Shown here one piece after another: positions 25,729-36,618 of a DNA stretch of 64,000 nucleotides. The DNA is from Fremontodendron californicum. Lineage: Eukaryota > Streptophyta > Magnoliopsida > Malvales > Malvaceae. The stretch covers positions 1,674,001 to 1,738,000 of the forward strand of contig JAULJL010000038.1 of the NCBI GenBank assembly GCA_030761205.1, given 5' to 3'. Every line of letters starts with the position of its first letter. Positions within the stretch are counted from its first letter, which is position 1. The position numbers were made by a program, and so were the translations under genes. Below the pieces are notes generated by a model that did not search any database, had not been told where the DNA came from, and saw only the letters and a program-made list of their open reading frames with translations.

Positions 25729-25880
25729 TGAGGAAACTAGAGGCTTAAAACAATTGGTTCATGCAGCAGTCACTTTTAAAAATTAGCAACCAATATATTT
25801 GAAATTCGAATCTTAACATTTATAAACTTTTTTTATTTTTATTTTCTAACTGCAATCTCTTTTATACAAAAAAAAAAACC
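25729..25880 (+). mobile_element. tRNA-derived SINE-like element, copy A
   Basis: A box-A-like part (GGCTTAAAACAATTGGTTCA) is followed about 60 bp later by a box-B-like part (GAAATTCGAATCTTAAC), and the copy ends in TTTATACAAAAAAAAAAAA. The same arrangement recurs near 27605-27736 and 28711-28850. This fits a tRNA-derived plant SINE with an A-rich tail. Target duplications are not clear. Confidence 0.5.
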
Positions 25881-26268
25881 CAATCGAAGAACAATATATT
25901 TATATGCCCAGAAATCTGTTTGTATGTCATTATCTAACATATAATATTTATATAATTCGGATCGATCGATTATGTTGATTAAACAAATTATTTGAGGTAG
26001 AGAAAAGATGGGAATCAAGTGAAAGGAGATTATCTAACTAATTAGGCTAAGTTTGACATAATTAAGCTAAATAAACTGCATGACAATGGCATGAAACTTA
26101 CCTAATTAACCTCTTAGTTAAGGAAATGAAGAAGTACGACAAATATTTTTTTTTGTTGTTGCAAATGTACCTGAAGAATTAATTCTTTTAAGTTTGGTCA
26201 ATTATTTACCTAACCTAAGCTATAACATGCCAATTTTCCCATTACTACTCCTATAATTATTGGAATTA

Positions 26269-26270
<2 letters not shown>

Positions 26271-26310
<40 letters not shown>
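26271..26310. repeat. (TA)n microsatellite
   Basis: Forty bp of AT repeat. Confidence 0.95.
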
Positions 26311-26313
<3 letters not shown>

Positions 26314-26829
26314 TCTGAATATCAACCTCACATCACATGGGTTTGATTTTAATGTGGTTAATCATGATACCTGAATTTAACAGATTAATTATATATTAAA
26401 TAGTATTTCTTTCATCTTATAATAAGATTTTTTTTTAATATGGTACAATCATAATGTTTTCAGATTTTATTTAAATTTAATTTTTTTCTCGAGTGATTTT
26501 AAAAGTGAATTTTTTTTTATCAAATTGATATATTCATAATTTTACTCTTAAAATACTTTTTCATAAAAATTGAATCCTAGATAACAATTTATAATAAAGT
26601 TTATATAAATTTAAAAAAAAAAAATGATCATATCAAATTTGATGGGATCCCTCAAAAACAATGTAGGAGAAATTTTGATACCCTACATGAAACCCTGAAT
26701 GTTACCTCCAACAGTATTTTTTTGTTGTTGCCATAGGGAAGACGACGAAAAAGCAAAAGAAGTCAGTTGGCTTTGGGGTGGGGATTAATTAGGAAAAAGA
26801 ATCCACAAAATCACAATCACTAGTACTAC

Positions 26830-27060
26830 TGATACGGTAATTCGTATATTTATATCGTATTTATATATTTTTTCGTATCATAATCATGTTTAAGATGTTT
26901 TATATTTATATAAATTTTAACGTGTTAATAATTTATGTAATATAAATTTTGCATGTTTGTGTATTCGTGTTGTATCTATATTTTATTGTATTTTAATTAT
27001 TTTTTTTTTTTGTTTCGTTTCGTTTTGTATCGTATTTATATTTTATTTAATATTGCCAAG
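26830..27060. repeat. CGTGTC/CGTATC-type dispersed repeat, copy 1
   Basis: Contains GGTAATTCGTATATT, ATCATAATCATGTTTAAG, ACGTGTTAATAATTTATG and TTCGTGTTGTATC, in the same order as the copy at 32665-32900. The ends look roughly inverted (GGTAATTCG at the left, ATATTGCC at the right), but no duplication is visible. Confidence 0.5.
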
Positions 27061-27302
27061 TGTATGAGGGGTGAGTGGTACCCATATATATGTAGTTGCC
27101 CATCCACACAATTCCTTTTCTTTTATTTTTTTAAATTTCTCTTTCTTTTTACTTTTGTTTTCTTGGAGTTTAATGGACAAGGCATGACCCCACCATGTGG
27201 GTTTAGAAAACTTTAGGTAAATCATTGAATTTTTTTTAAAGCATGTCTTTTTCTTTTCTTTGGGTTTTTTTTTTTATGATTGTAATCACATGGTTCAAGC
27301 CA

Positions 27303-27304
<2 letters not shown>

Positions 27305-27362
<58 letters not shown>
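27305..27362. repeat. (TA)n microsatellite, longest in the window
   Basis: About 58 bp of uninterrupted TA repeat. Confidence 0.97.
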
Positions 27363-27366
<4 letters not shown>

Positions 27367-27604
27367 CAGAAAAGAAAGGTAGATGGGGAGGGTTTGGTTT
27401 TTCTTACATGGCAAAAAGAAGTTTGTGCTTTGCAATAGATATGGTGTTGGGTTAAGTCTTGACATATCACATGTAACTAATGATTTTTTCTCATGTTTTC
27501 TTAGAACCTTTAGTTCTTTACCACAGTGGAACAATCTTTTTCTCTAGTTTTCACATTGAACTCAACAGAAAATGGAGTAATTAGAGAGGAAAGAAACAAA
27601 CAAA

Positions 27605-27736
27605 GAACTGAATTATTGCAGCCATCCTTAAAAAATAGTATCTGATAAGTTTGAAATTCAAATTTTATCATTTACAATCTTTTTCTTTATTTACAGACTA
27701 TTCACATATTGCGATTTTTTTTATACCAAAAAAATT
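27605..27736 (+). mobile_element. SINE-like element, copy B (degenerate)
   Basis: Carries CAGCCATCCTTAAAAAATAG, then TTTGAAATTCAAATTTTATC in the box-B place, then the tail TTTTATACCAAAAAAATTAA. The layout matches copies A and C; the 5' part is poorly preserved. Confidence 0.4.
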
Positions 27737-27764
27737 AACAAAGAATTCTAACTAGCTATGTCAA

Positions 27765-28278
27765 TAGTGACGGATTTTGACATTTGATTTGGAGGAGCCT
27801 ATTTAATATTATATATATTTAAATTTATTTTTTATAAGATGTACGTATCGTGTTATATTTATTAATATAAAATATATATTTATGTATATGTAGGCAATAT
27901 ATACTAACAAAAAAGAGTAAGTTCACAAAATTATATGAAAAGAAGAAATTATAATCAGCTTAAAAAAATACATTTTGTACTTAGTTGTAGACTTGGATTA
28001 TTATTTAAAAAGTTAAAATGTAAATTTGACTTTTGTTAAATTTACATGATTTTCATTTAACAATTGTGATAAACCTCTTGAATTTGTAAATAATGATGGG
28101 TGAGTACAACAAATAACAACATAACAACATAATTTTAAGTTTTTTTAAATTATAATACATAAAATTAGATAATAAATAAAATAACAATTTTAATTTGCAA
28201 AGTGCTAATTTAAATTTATTCAATATCAAAATTTTGGAGGGCCAAGGCCTCCTCAGGCTCCTGTTATGATCGCCAATG
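27765..28278. mobile_element. hAT-like MITE with CAGTGGCGGA-type ends, 514 bp
   Basis: The left end is TAGTGACGGATTTTGAC and the right end, reverse-complemented, is CATTGGCGATCATAACAG. TATGTCAA flanks both sides exactly (27757-27764 and 28279-28286), an 8-bp duplication. Inside the ends are GGAGGAGCC on the left and GGAGGGCCAAGGCCTCC on the right. The termini resemble the common plant hAT end CAGTGGCGGA. The interior is AT-rich without a transposase frame. Confidence 0.82.
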
Positions 28279-28319
28279 TATGTCAATAATATATAAAATT
28301 ATAAAAGATAGCTTGTATA

Positions 28320-28322
<3 letters not shown>

Positions 28323-28355
<33 letters not shown>
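28323..28355. repeat. (TA)n microsatellite
   Basis: About 33 bp of TA repeat. Confidence 0.93.
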
Positions 28356-28357
<2 letters not shown>

Positions 28358-28710
28358 AGACTTTAAAACTTGGTTCATTCATTTGACATTATGGATCTCC
28401 CTGGTCTCATGAGTTTGCTTTACTTGAAATATCCTTTTTCAACTTAAGTTTTTTTTTTCCTAATAATATTCATTTGATGTTTTTGTTATTTAGTAATTTC
28501 TTTTTCTTTTTAATGTTTGTTACATTATATTGAAAGGTAATATGTAACCATTGAGAAAAATCTAATGTATTTTGTTTTTTTGGATAAGCAAAATCTAATG
28601 TATTTTGATTGTCTTAATAATAAGCACATATATACATGTATATCACATAATTAATGTGCATAAATAAAGACATTGAACCATTACAATAATATTTTAAAAA
28701 TTAATGTATC

Positions 28711-28850
28711 TGAGACTTAATTCAGTTGGTTCATGTAACCACTTTTAAAAAATGACATCCAGTATGTCTAGAATTCGAATCAGAACGTGTATAGCTCATC
28801 TTTCTTATCTCCAAACTGTTGTTTTCTTTATACCAAAAAAGTTAATTAAT
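28711..28850 (+). mobile_element. SINE-like element, copy C (best preserved)
   Basis: Box-A-like GACTTAATTCAGTTGGTTCA, box-B-like AGAATTCGAATCAGAAC about 55 bp later, then a tRNA-unrelated 3' part ending in TTTATACCAAAAAA. Same order and spacing as copy A at 25729. RNA polymerase III promoter function is inferred from the box spacing only. Confidence 0.5.
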
Positions 28851-29219
28851 TCATTTTACTATAATATATCTGAAAATTCATTGTGAATAGGAACTTAATC
28901 TTTTTCATAATGGTATATTTTTCTCAAATTTTTTTTTCTTCATAATTGTGACGGGTAGTTGTTATTGCAAATGCATGTTAATCAACTTTCTCTAGTTTCA
29001 ATCCTATTAAAAAAATTACACACCAAAATAGAATATAGGAAACTTAGCAAGCAATATATGCCAAAGACATGGCTACCACCAAGTTGCTAAAGAAAATGTT
29101 GATAGAAATTCAATATTCGGCCGTTTTCACTTTTCACCTAATTTCATAGCTATTTTTTTTTTCTCGTTTATATAGCTTTCAACACTTTAACCACGTGCAT
29201 GCTTTCGCCCTATTTTTAC

Positions 29220-29222
<3 letters not shown>

Positions 29223-29262
<40 letters not shown>
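29223..29262. repeat. (TA)n microsatellite
   Basis: Forty bp of AT repeat. Confidence 0.95.
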
Positions 29263-29264
<2 letters not shown>

Positions 29265-29809
29265 AGCACATTACAATGAAAAAGCTTGATGTTGAATGCT
29301 TGAGCTTGGAATATTCTTCTAAATAATCATTTTATATATATATATGTGTGATATTGGGTTATATAATAGGAGGTATTAACTTTGTTTCGTCTCATAAAGT
29401 TTATTCCGTTTCATTTTAGAATTTGAATTCGAAACTTTCAAGATAAAATCTTAAACTTTAGTCGTTCAAGTGTCCTTTTAGAGACTTTTGGAAAAACCAT
29501 TACTAAGGAATATGAAAAGAGATAGAAGATATATAACCCAATTTGTTTAGGTTTGGAGAGACAAAGATCTCTCTCACCTCATTACATTATCTGATCATCC
29601 CAATCCAACCCCTAGCTATATATGATATCTTCATGTTAAAGAAAGGGCAAAATCCTACTTTGATTCATAATCAAGAGAACAACATCTAACTCTAATTAAA
29701 ACACAATATTGTTGTTAAAGTTAAAGTCTTCATTTTGATTCTCTCATTAAAACAAATTAAAAAGATGCAATAATTAATAAAGCCAAAACATTTGGAGAGG
29801 GGTGGTGAT

Positions 29810-30094
29810 TAGAAGTGCTCATGGCCGGGCAGCGGTCCAGAATTTTTTCTTCTTTTTTACTCAGGTCTGACCCTGAACGAACTTGGGCCGGCCCGCGGGT
29901 CTGAGATTATTGTTCACTCTATTTTAAAAAAATAAAAAATTTATTTTTATTAATATTTTTATAATTAAATTTAAATAAAATAATATTATTTTAATAGTTA
30001 AACAGTGATTTGGGCCGATCCGGATTACAAAATTCCCTATCCAGGCTCGGCCCAGTATGAACCGAGCAGGCTGCCCAATCCTTAAGCAAGTCTA
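29810..30094. mobile_element. hAT-like MITE, GGCCGGGC subfamily, 285 bp
   Basis: Left end TAGAAGTGCTCATGGCCGGG; right end, reverse-complemented, TAGACTTGCTTAAGGATTGG. The flanks GTGGTGAT at 29802-29809 and 30095-30102 are identical 8-mers. The subterminal parts are GC-rich on both sides (GGGCCGGCCCGCGGG near 29885; CTCGGCCCAG near 30046) around an AT-rich centre. It has no coding capacity. Confidence 0.85.
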
Positions 30095-30329
30095 GTGGTG
30101 ATGTTAAGAAGCAGCAACCGTTGTGAAATTAGCCAACTTTGCTCGCCACATGCTTAGCACTAATGATTCAATCCTAAGGATATTGTTTTAATTTTCAATG
30201 ATATATTTCGTTTCATAAAGTTTGAGCCAACCTAGTAATTAATCGAAAACAGTTGTCGTATTATGTTAATTCTTCATTAATTCTTAACTTAATCGAAGAT
30301 TAGGAAGAAGTGCGTGAGTGTGAGTAGAT

Positions 30330-30560
30330 CTAGTAATTTTCGACACAATATGAGAACGCGACGCGAATATGACACGTTTAATAAAAATAAAAACAGTATA
30401 ATAAACACGACACGTTTAATACACGTACTGTATTCGTGTTTAAGATTTTAACACGTTTAATAATTTGTATTATATTTATATTTACATAATTGACACACAC
30501 AAAAAAAGAAAAAAACATAAGATATAACACGTATACACGAACTATTAGATCCATGTGCAA
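30330..30560. repeat. CGTGTC-type dispersed repeat, copy 2
   Basis: Contains CGACACAATATGAG, AACACGACACGTTTAATACA, TATTCGTGTTTAAG and ACACGTATACACGAACTATTA, related to 26830-27060 and 32665-32900. The ends TAGTAATTTTCGACAC and (reverse-complemented) TAATAGTTCGTGTATAC look inverted, but the flanks show no clear 8-bp match. Confidence 0.5.
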
Positions 30561-30699
30561 ATTCTTATTAATCCTTATTATGTTTTATATCTCAATTATT
30601 GGTGATGATTTTTTTTATTTGAAAAAAAAAATTCATATAAAATTTATTTATTTTTTGCTAATTAATTTCATATATAATTTAATTAATTAATTAGCTAGA

Positions 30700-32090
30700 T
30701 TGATAATGAGAGGAGTGGTATATATGGTGGGAGGATGGTAGCTTTCTAGCTTTTCAATCAAGGAAGTTTGTTGATGATGAAAATTGGAATTTGATTAACA
30801 TTCACACTTGGCTCTCAACCACTTGTTAAGTGGGAGTGCTTTGGATATCTATCAAATCTAAATCATATAAAAGAAATTGATTTATTTAATTATCACAGAA
30901 TTTGAAAGGAACCCAAGATTTTTTTTTTATATATATATAAAAGAAAAAGGATTAATTAATTCAATAGGAAAATGAAAAAGATAAAAACCATTAATTAGGA
31001 ATTAAAATTGAACCACCACCAAACTTTTTTGTGGGTGTTCCCTTGAGAATACAATGAAATATACTTAGAGACACCTAAACAAATACTTCAAAAATGCCAT
31101 GCAAAATACTTATATATATATATAATCAGTACTTAAGTAAGCATTAATTTCAAGACTTTATATTTCATTGAGATTTTTTTATAATATTACTATTACAAAA
31201 AAAAAATTAAACTTAAAATCTCAAAATTTCTGAGTCTCTTCTTTGAGATTAATTTAAACTTTAATCGAAACTTGATTATTTGGGTAACGATTTAATTTGT
31301 ACAAACATAAAATAAGGCAGCTGATTTTGTCATAAATTAAGCACCAAAATTGTTTTGGAAGAGTCTGGTAGTTATGATATTTCATGGGAATTATGATGAT
31401 AAACCCCATATAATAGCCAGTATATGCTCAATAATTCAGCTTTGCAAACATTTGTTATAATCAATAGGATCTACATCAATCAACTTTTTTTTTATTTTTC
31501 TTTTAATTTTCCAAACTGTGTCCGACTTAATTCCTTTTCCGAACGATTTTTTTTCCATTTTATTACAACTCAAACTATATATATAAACACCAAATTTCTC
31601 ATCACTTTTGAGTTAAGCTTTAAGAAGTCAAGATTCTTACAATAACCCTGAATATATAGCTATCATAGCATTATCCAAGCTTAGCCACCTCTAATTCCTT
31701 ACAAAATTCCAAGTTGAAGTTCCTGTCATGCATGCATAGAGTTGAAACATGTAATTGCTTTTAAAACTGTTGATAAAAAAGCTTCAGTTTTGACATCCAT
31801 TTTTTTTTGTTTCTTTGTTAATATTCCTCACTCAGTAACTCTAAATCCCAATATGTAATCCATTTTTTTTTTTTTTTTTTATATTTGAGAATTGAGAATT
31901 TATTGAATTCTTATCACCGAAAATAAGAGATGAACGAATTGCATGCTCCTTGTTCAAAACTTCAAATAAACTCATTGGATTTACATGAAAATAATAGATT
32001 TTTTGTTTTTGTTTTATTTGGAGAATGAGAAATTTAAACTTATAAAAGATTATGCACCAAACAACTGTAGCATAAAATACTTTCCAAGAA
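30700..32090. other. Intergenic, no gene recognised
   Basis: AT-rich, with T runs and short TA tracts. No gene-like frame was seen. Confidence 0.5.
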
Positions 32091-32095
32091 AGTAA

Positions 32096-32159
32096 GTATT
32101 TTCTTTCATACCAAAGGCACTTTAAAAGTATTTTCTTTCATACCAAAGGCACTTTAAAA
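32096..32159. repeat. Perfect 32-bp tandem duplication
   Basis: The 32-bp unit beginning GTATTTTCTTTCATACCAAA occurs twice in a row without differences, so the duplication is recent or conserved. Confidence 0.92.
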
Positions 32160-32664
32160 GAAATGACCACTAAATGAAAAGAAACGTAAATGAAGAAGAG
32201 TGGTCCTTTTGAATTTCATTTCATTTAATTTCATTTCATTCCATTCAAATTCAATCATCAAAGTGTCGCTACTCTCAGTAAGTAGTCGGATTTCTCTGCA
32301 AAATCTCCCCCCGCCGGCCCCTCTCTACTCCAAAATCCCATCCCTATTGATAGCGATGAAACCCAAGGAAGGCAGTCGTGTGGTGGCTTCTAGGATTTGA
32401 TAAAGGGAACAGGTGGCAGCCCATTAGTCTCACTGTGAAAGTGACTTTAAAAATGTGCATTCGTTCCCCCCATTGAATTGAAAGGCAGCTGATGATCACT
32501 GCTCACAGGTGAATATTAACCCTTCCCGCAAAACAACAGTCCACCATTTTCAGATGAGAAAACGCCCAGCCAGCCCAGGCTCCACCACCTTCTCTCACAT
32601 GTGCCCAATTTTGGTCACTCTCCTTTGAATACAAAATGTGGGGACATGGATATATAGTTGGATA

Positions 32665-32900
32665 TAGACTTGATAATTCGTGTATCCGTATCGTATTCGT
32701 GTATTTTATCGTGTCATAATCGTGTTTAAGGTATTTTATATTTATATAAACTTTGATACGTTAATAATTCGTATTATATAGATTTTGAGACATTCATATA
32801 TTCGTGTCATGTTCATGTTATTTTTTTCGTGTCGAATCGTATTTTTAATTATTTTTTTTATATCGTGTTCGTGTCATATCGAATATTTATCAGGTGATAC
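32665..32900. repeat. CGTGTC-type dispersed repeat, copy 3
   Basis: Contains AATTCGTGTATCCGTATCG, GTCATAATCGTGTTTAAGG, TACGTTAATAATTCGTATTA and GTGTTCGTGTCATATCG, in the same order as 26830-27060. Confidence 0.55.
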
Positions 32901-33595
32901 CCCTGCCACATTTCTCATTAATGTTTTGTTTTGGCGCTATCTCCAACTTTTGGACTGTGCACTTGGATTTCTATGGATATTCCCATTCAATAACATAACC
33001 ACCCCTTTTTAACAAACCCAAATAAATAAATAAAAAATATTCCACCTCTCTACCTCTTTCCTACATACCCTTTCCTTTTTTTTTCCTACTCATAATAGTA
33101 AAACCTAATAAAATTATTCATACAATAAAAAATCATATAATTTATTAATAAAATATTAATTTCTAATAATTTTAAATATATAAAAAAAAATTATCTGATA
33201 CATCGATTCATCTGACTTACTTGTTCTACCTTTATATTATCCCTTCAATTAACATACACACTAAAGAAAAAATATGAGAAATAATACCCCCTACAACAAG
33301 CAAATATATAACCTTATTTTCTTCCTACTTTCTCAAATGCAAAACAAACAAAATATGATAATTCAAAGCACTCGAAAATGAAGATGGTGGCACATGTATA
33401 AAGAAACCTTTTACCTAATGGTGTAAATTATTTTGACAATAAGTGCTACACTTTTTTAAGTTAGTCAATACTATTTATAATAATAGGAAAATGTTAACTA
33501 ATATCTAATAGCATTAAATAATAATATGATATTTAAGAAAAGAAAAAAAAAGTCAATTATTTATTTATTTTTTAATTCAATAAAAATAAATATTC

Positions 33596-33734
33596 ATATT
33601 TGATGCATTGACAGTATATAAATCTATATACTATCAGATAATGCAATCTCATTAAAAATAAAGCTATATATATTTACTTTTAAAAAAATTTAAACTAACA
33701 GTTTATAAATATATATTTTCAGTGCATCAAATAT
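33596..33734. mobile_element. MITE, short sibling of the 24097-24300 element
   Basis: Left end ATTTGATGCATTGACAGTAT; right end, reverse-complemented, ATATTTGATGCACTGAAAAT. The outer 13 bases match those of the copy at 24097-24300, but this copy is only about 139 bp and lacks the telomere-like core. Confidence 0.6.
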
Positions 33735-34604
33735 AAATTTTCAAAATAATACATTAAATGTAAAAAAAACTTTTTAAAATAATCATTTAATCATCTTTAA
33801 CCGTATGCATAAATACTAATTAGTTGGACCCATAATAATAATACATATTAAATATAATAATTGATAATTTTATTTATTATTTTTAATATATTAAATAAAA
33901 ATATTAATATATATATAATAATATCTTGAAACATTGTTTACAAAATCCTTATGGAAAAGGTAAAAAGAAAAGGGGTGTGAATAATATGTTTTCTTAATTT
34001 TCTCATTGAAGTTTCACTGAAATCTAGCAAACAAAACAGGTCATATCATATCAACATTAAAAATAGAAGTGAAAACACCACACCTCGGATATCATCCCAA
34101 GATACAGTAGTGTTGAAGGCAGGCATCAAGTGCATTTGTCACCTACACTAATTTGGCCCATCTTCTTCTTCTCCTCCTCCTTATCAAAATCAAACCCTCC
34201 AAATTAAATAAATAAACAAACAAATTAACCTTTAATTTCTTGATTTTGAACCTGAAATCAATGAGTAATGATAACTCTATAAAATCAAGCATTTACAAAT
34301 TTTTTTATTGCAATATGTTTTCAGAGGAATAGTTGTTTACATTATATGGGAAAAAATGCTGCTTTTTTTTTTTTGGGTCTTTATTTAAGAACGGATGGAT
34401 TCAAAAGCTATGGAATAAAATGAAAATGTGAGATAAAAATTACTTGAGAAGGAAAAGGAAGAAGACATGTATTTAACAGGAGAGATGATTACTTAGAGAG
34501 AGAAAGAGAGAAAAGGGCATGAAAGATAATATAAAAATTAAAAATAAAAGAAAAGGAGAAAAAAGAAGAGGATGACACTTGGCAATTAAGCTAATAAAAG
34601 AGTG
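33735..34604. other. Intergenic and probable 3' flank of the bHLH gene
   Basis: AT-rich. 33830-33930 is made of ATTAAATATAATAATTGATAA-like segments shared with 16100-16375 and 57740-58060. No gene-like frame. Confidence 0.45.
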
Positions 34605-35264
34605 TCACTGGCTAGTCGGCGGCGACGGCGACTGAGGTAGAGGAGCTGAGCTAGAGCTGGCGACTCCGGAGCCAGATAGCAGCTCGGCGAGAGCGCTCAT
34701 GGCTCGAACCTGCATCTCAAGTGCAGCAATGTAATCAGTTGCTTCTTCAAGAATAACCGGTAACGGTTCCTTTCGGCAACCGGGAACCAACCGGCCAAGA
34801 ACCTTGGCTTTTCTTTGAACAGTTGGTAAACTTTTTGCTTTCAATTTCAAAACGCTAACTCTCGGTTTCCTCAAGAGGCTACTCACGGTGACGGCAGCCA
34901 CCGCAGCAGCGGATCCTCTCTGTCTCTTCTGCTTTCTAAATTTCAGCTTAATCCGACTCGTCAAAATGGCCCGGCTCCACCTTGTCCTCCCTTTAGCCGC
35001 AACGGCCAAGGCTCTATCAGCAGCTTCACGGACAGCTCGGCCACCGCGTGGAGCCGAAGGAGAAGGACTGTTGAGACTGACCTGGCTCAAAGCTTGAAGA
35101 AGCTTCGAGGAATAGATTTGCTGCTGCGCCTCTGATTTCCATCTAGCGTGGTTCTGGTTTTGGCTCTGCTGATTCTCTTTGATCATTGATGATTTCATCT
35201 TCTTTTTCCTTTTGCTGCGATCAGAATTTGCGTTCGTGACTGGATTCGTTATCACAGATGCCAT
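34605..35264 (-). CDS. Atypical bHLH regulator, bHLH147/148/149 (AIF) type
   Basis: A single-exon coding sequence of 219 residues. WKSEAQQQIYSSKLLQALSQ (residues about 42-61), GGRAVREAADRALAVAAKGR (about 74-93), TRWSRAIL, KLKFRKQKRQR, and then KVLGRLVPGCRKEPLPVILE plus EATDYIAALEMQVRAMSAL match the Arabidopsis bHLH147/148/149 and AIF group. These proteins keep the helix-loop-helix dimerisation part (KVLGRLVPG ... YIAALEMQV) but lack a normal DNA-binding basic region; AIFs restrain brassinosteroid- and cell-elongation-promoting HLH partners. The TATA box is at 35579-35584 and a 5'-leader intron (35429-35354) is likely. Which paralogue this is cannot be decided here; bHLH149 (AIF4) seems nearest. 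Confidence 0.9.
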   Translation of the reverse strand: MASVITNPVTNANSDRSKRKKKMKSSMIKENQQSQNQNHARWKSEAQQQIYSSKLLQALSQVSLNSPSPSAPRGGRAVREAADRALAVAAKGRTRWSRAILTSRIKLKFRKQKRQRGSAAAVAAVTVSSLLRKPRVSVLKLKAKSLPTVQRKAKVLGRLVPGCRKEPLPVILEEATDYIAALEMQVRAMSALAELLSGSGVASSSSAPLPQSPSPPTSQ

Positions 35265-35353
35265 CTCACCTGATCAAATCCGTTAATATTCTCTCTCTCT
35301 CTCTCTCTTTTCAGTTTTCACCGTACGATTCGGTGCATTATAACAGAAAACGT

Positions 35354-35429
35354 CTGCAAAAAAAGGAATTTAGATAAATAAAAAAAAAGATTCAAATCAA
35401 AATTCCGCAAAAAGAAACGAATTTATTAC
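35354..35429 (-). other. Probable 5'-leader intron of the bHLH gene
   Basis: On the minus strand the sequence reads ATCG|GTAATAAATTCG at the donor and TTTTTTTGCAG|ACGTTTTC at the acceptor, 76 bp apart, between the TATA box and the ATG. Its use is inferred from splice-site quality only. Confidence 0.45.
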
Positions 35430-35578
35430 CGATTTGATGAACCTCGGAGGAATTGAGAGAAAAGATCGAAAGAGTAGGAGAGAAAGAAGAACAGGACGGA
35501 GTTGGTGAGGTGTCGATTATTTGTTGTTTTAGAAAGGAAAGAGAGAGAAACGGAGGGAGGAGGGAGGAGAGGGAGAGG

Positions 35579-35584
35579 TTTATA
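35579..35584 (-). promoter_or_regulatory. TATA box of the bHLH gene
   Basis: The minus strand reads CCTTTATAAACCTCTCC about 315 bp upstream of the ATG. A start site near 35550 would give a CT-rich leader. Confidence 0.5.
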
Positions 35585-35900
35585 AAGGAATGGAATGAAG
35601 AGGGAGCAGGCGTCAATTTAACTGGTATACTCTTATTTATTGCTTTGAGTTTGGGTTTGGATTTTGCTTTTGTGGGGTGGGTGTAATGGGAGCGTTTCAT
35701 TTGTAATTATTTGATCACATCATAAAATTATATTATTTAAAAGAATGAATCTTATATAATTTAAAATTATAATAGATTAATTACACTGTAAAAAATTATA
35801 AGTGATACTCCTGAATGCGACTTTTGATGCGGTGAAATGTTGAGGTCGTTCCGATGAATCGGCCTGATCTGCTGGTGGGGACTCATCTTATTGTTTTGGA

Positions 35901-36408
35901 TAAGGAAGAGCAATCAGTAAGTTCGATTGAAAAAAATCGAAAACCGATTTATAAAAAAAAAAATCTACAACCGGTTGATTTTTTTTGTATAACCGAAATA
36001 ATCGAACCGATTTAAGTCAATCAATTTAGCCGTTTTCTCGATTCAAATGGTGAATGAAATTGAATTTAGTAAATGGGTTTTTCAATGGATTGATAAATGA
36101 ATTTAAATTCAATTGGATTTGAATTTATTAAATTTATTAGGCTTGGATTTATAAATGAGTTTAATTAGATTTGGATTTGGGTTTGAATAAAAATATTTTT
36201 ATATATTTATAATAAATATATAATTATAATATATTATACGTCGATCGATTCGGTTATACATTTCATGAACCAAATACTAACCGACTTAATCTATTAAAAG
36301 AAATAATATAACCGATATTAATTTTAACCAAAATAATTGATCCGAGTAAATCGAATCACTTCCGATTTATTGGTTAATTCGAGTGAAACCGACTTCTGAA
36401 CTCCCCTA
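35901..36408. mobile_element. hAT-like MITE, AACCG/CGGTT subfamily, 508 bp
   Basis: Left end TAAGGAAGAGCAATCAG; right end, reverse-complemented, TAGGGGAGTTCAGAAGTCGG. Flanks GTTTTGGA (35893-35900) and GTTTTGGG (36409-36416) match at 7 of 8. The subterminal parts repeat AACCGATTT, ACCGGTTGA, CCGATTTA and CGGTTATAC. AT-rich centre, no coding frame. Confidence 0.72.
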
Positions 36409-36618
36409 GTTTTGGGTTCGGTTCCGATCCTTTCATAGACGGCTTGACACGAGCATTTTGGATGACAAAATGACCTTTCTTCATGGAATCCATTTTCTCA
36501 AATTGCATTATTATACTATTATAATTTAAAGCTTTTTTTTATCTATATATATATAATAATAATTAATAAATAAATAAATAAATAAATTAGAGGAAGGGAT
36601 TTATTCTTATATCCTGTT

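Noticed and set aside
27222..27534. Open frames rich in Tyr-Ile repeats around 27300
   Set aside because: They are translations of the TA microsatellite on both strands and not genes.
34888..35097. Plus-strand open frame opposite the bHLH gene
   Set aside because: It is the antisense shadow of the GC-rich bHLH coding sequence.
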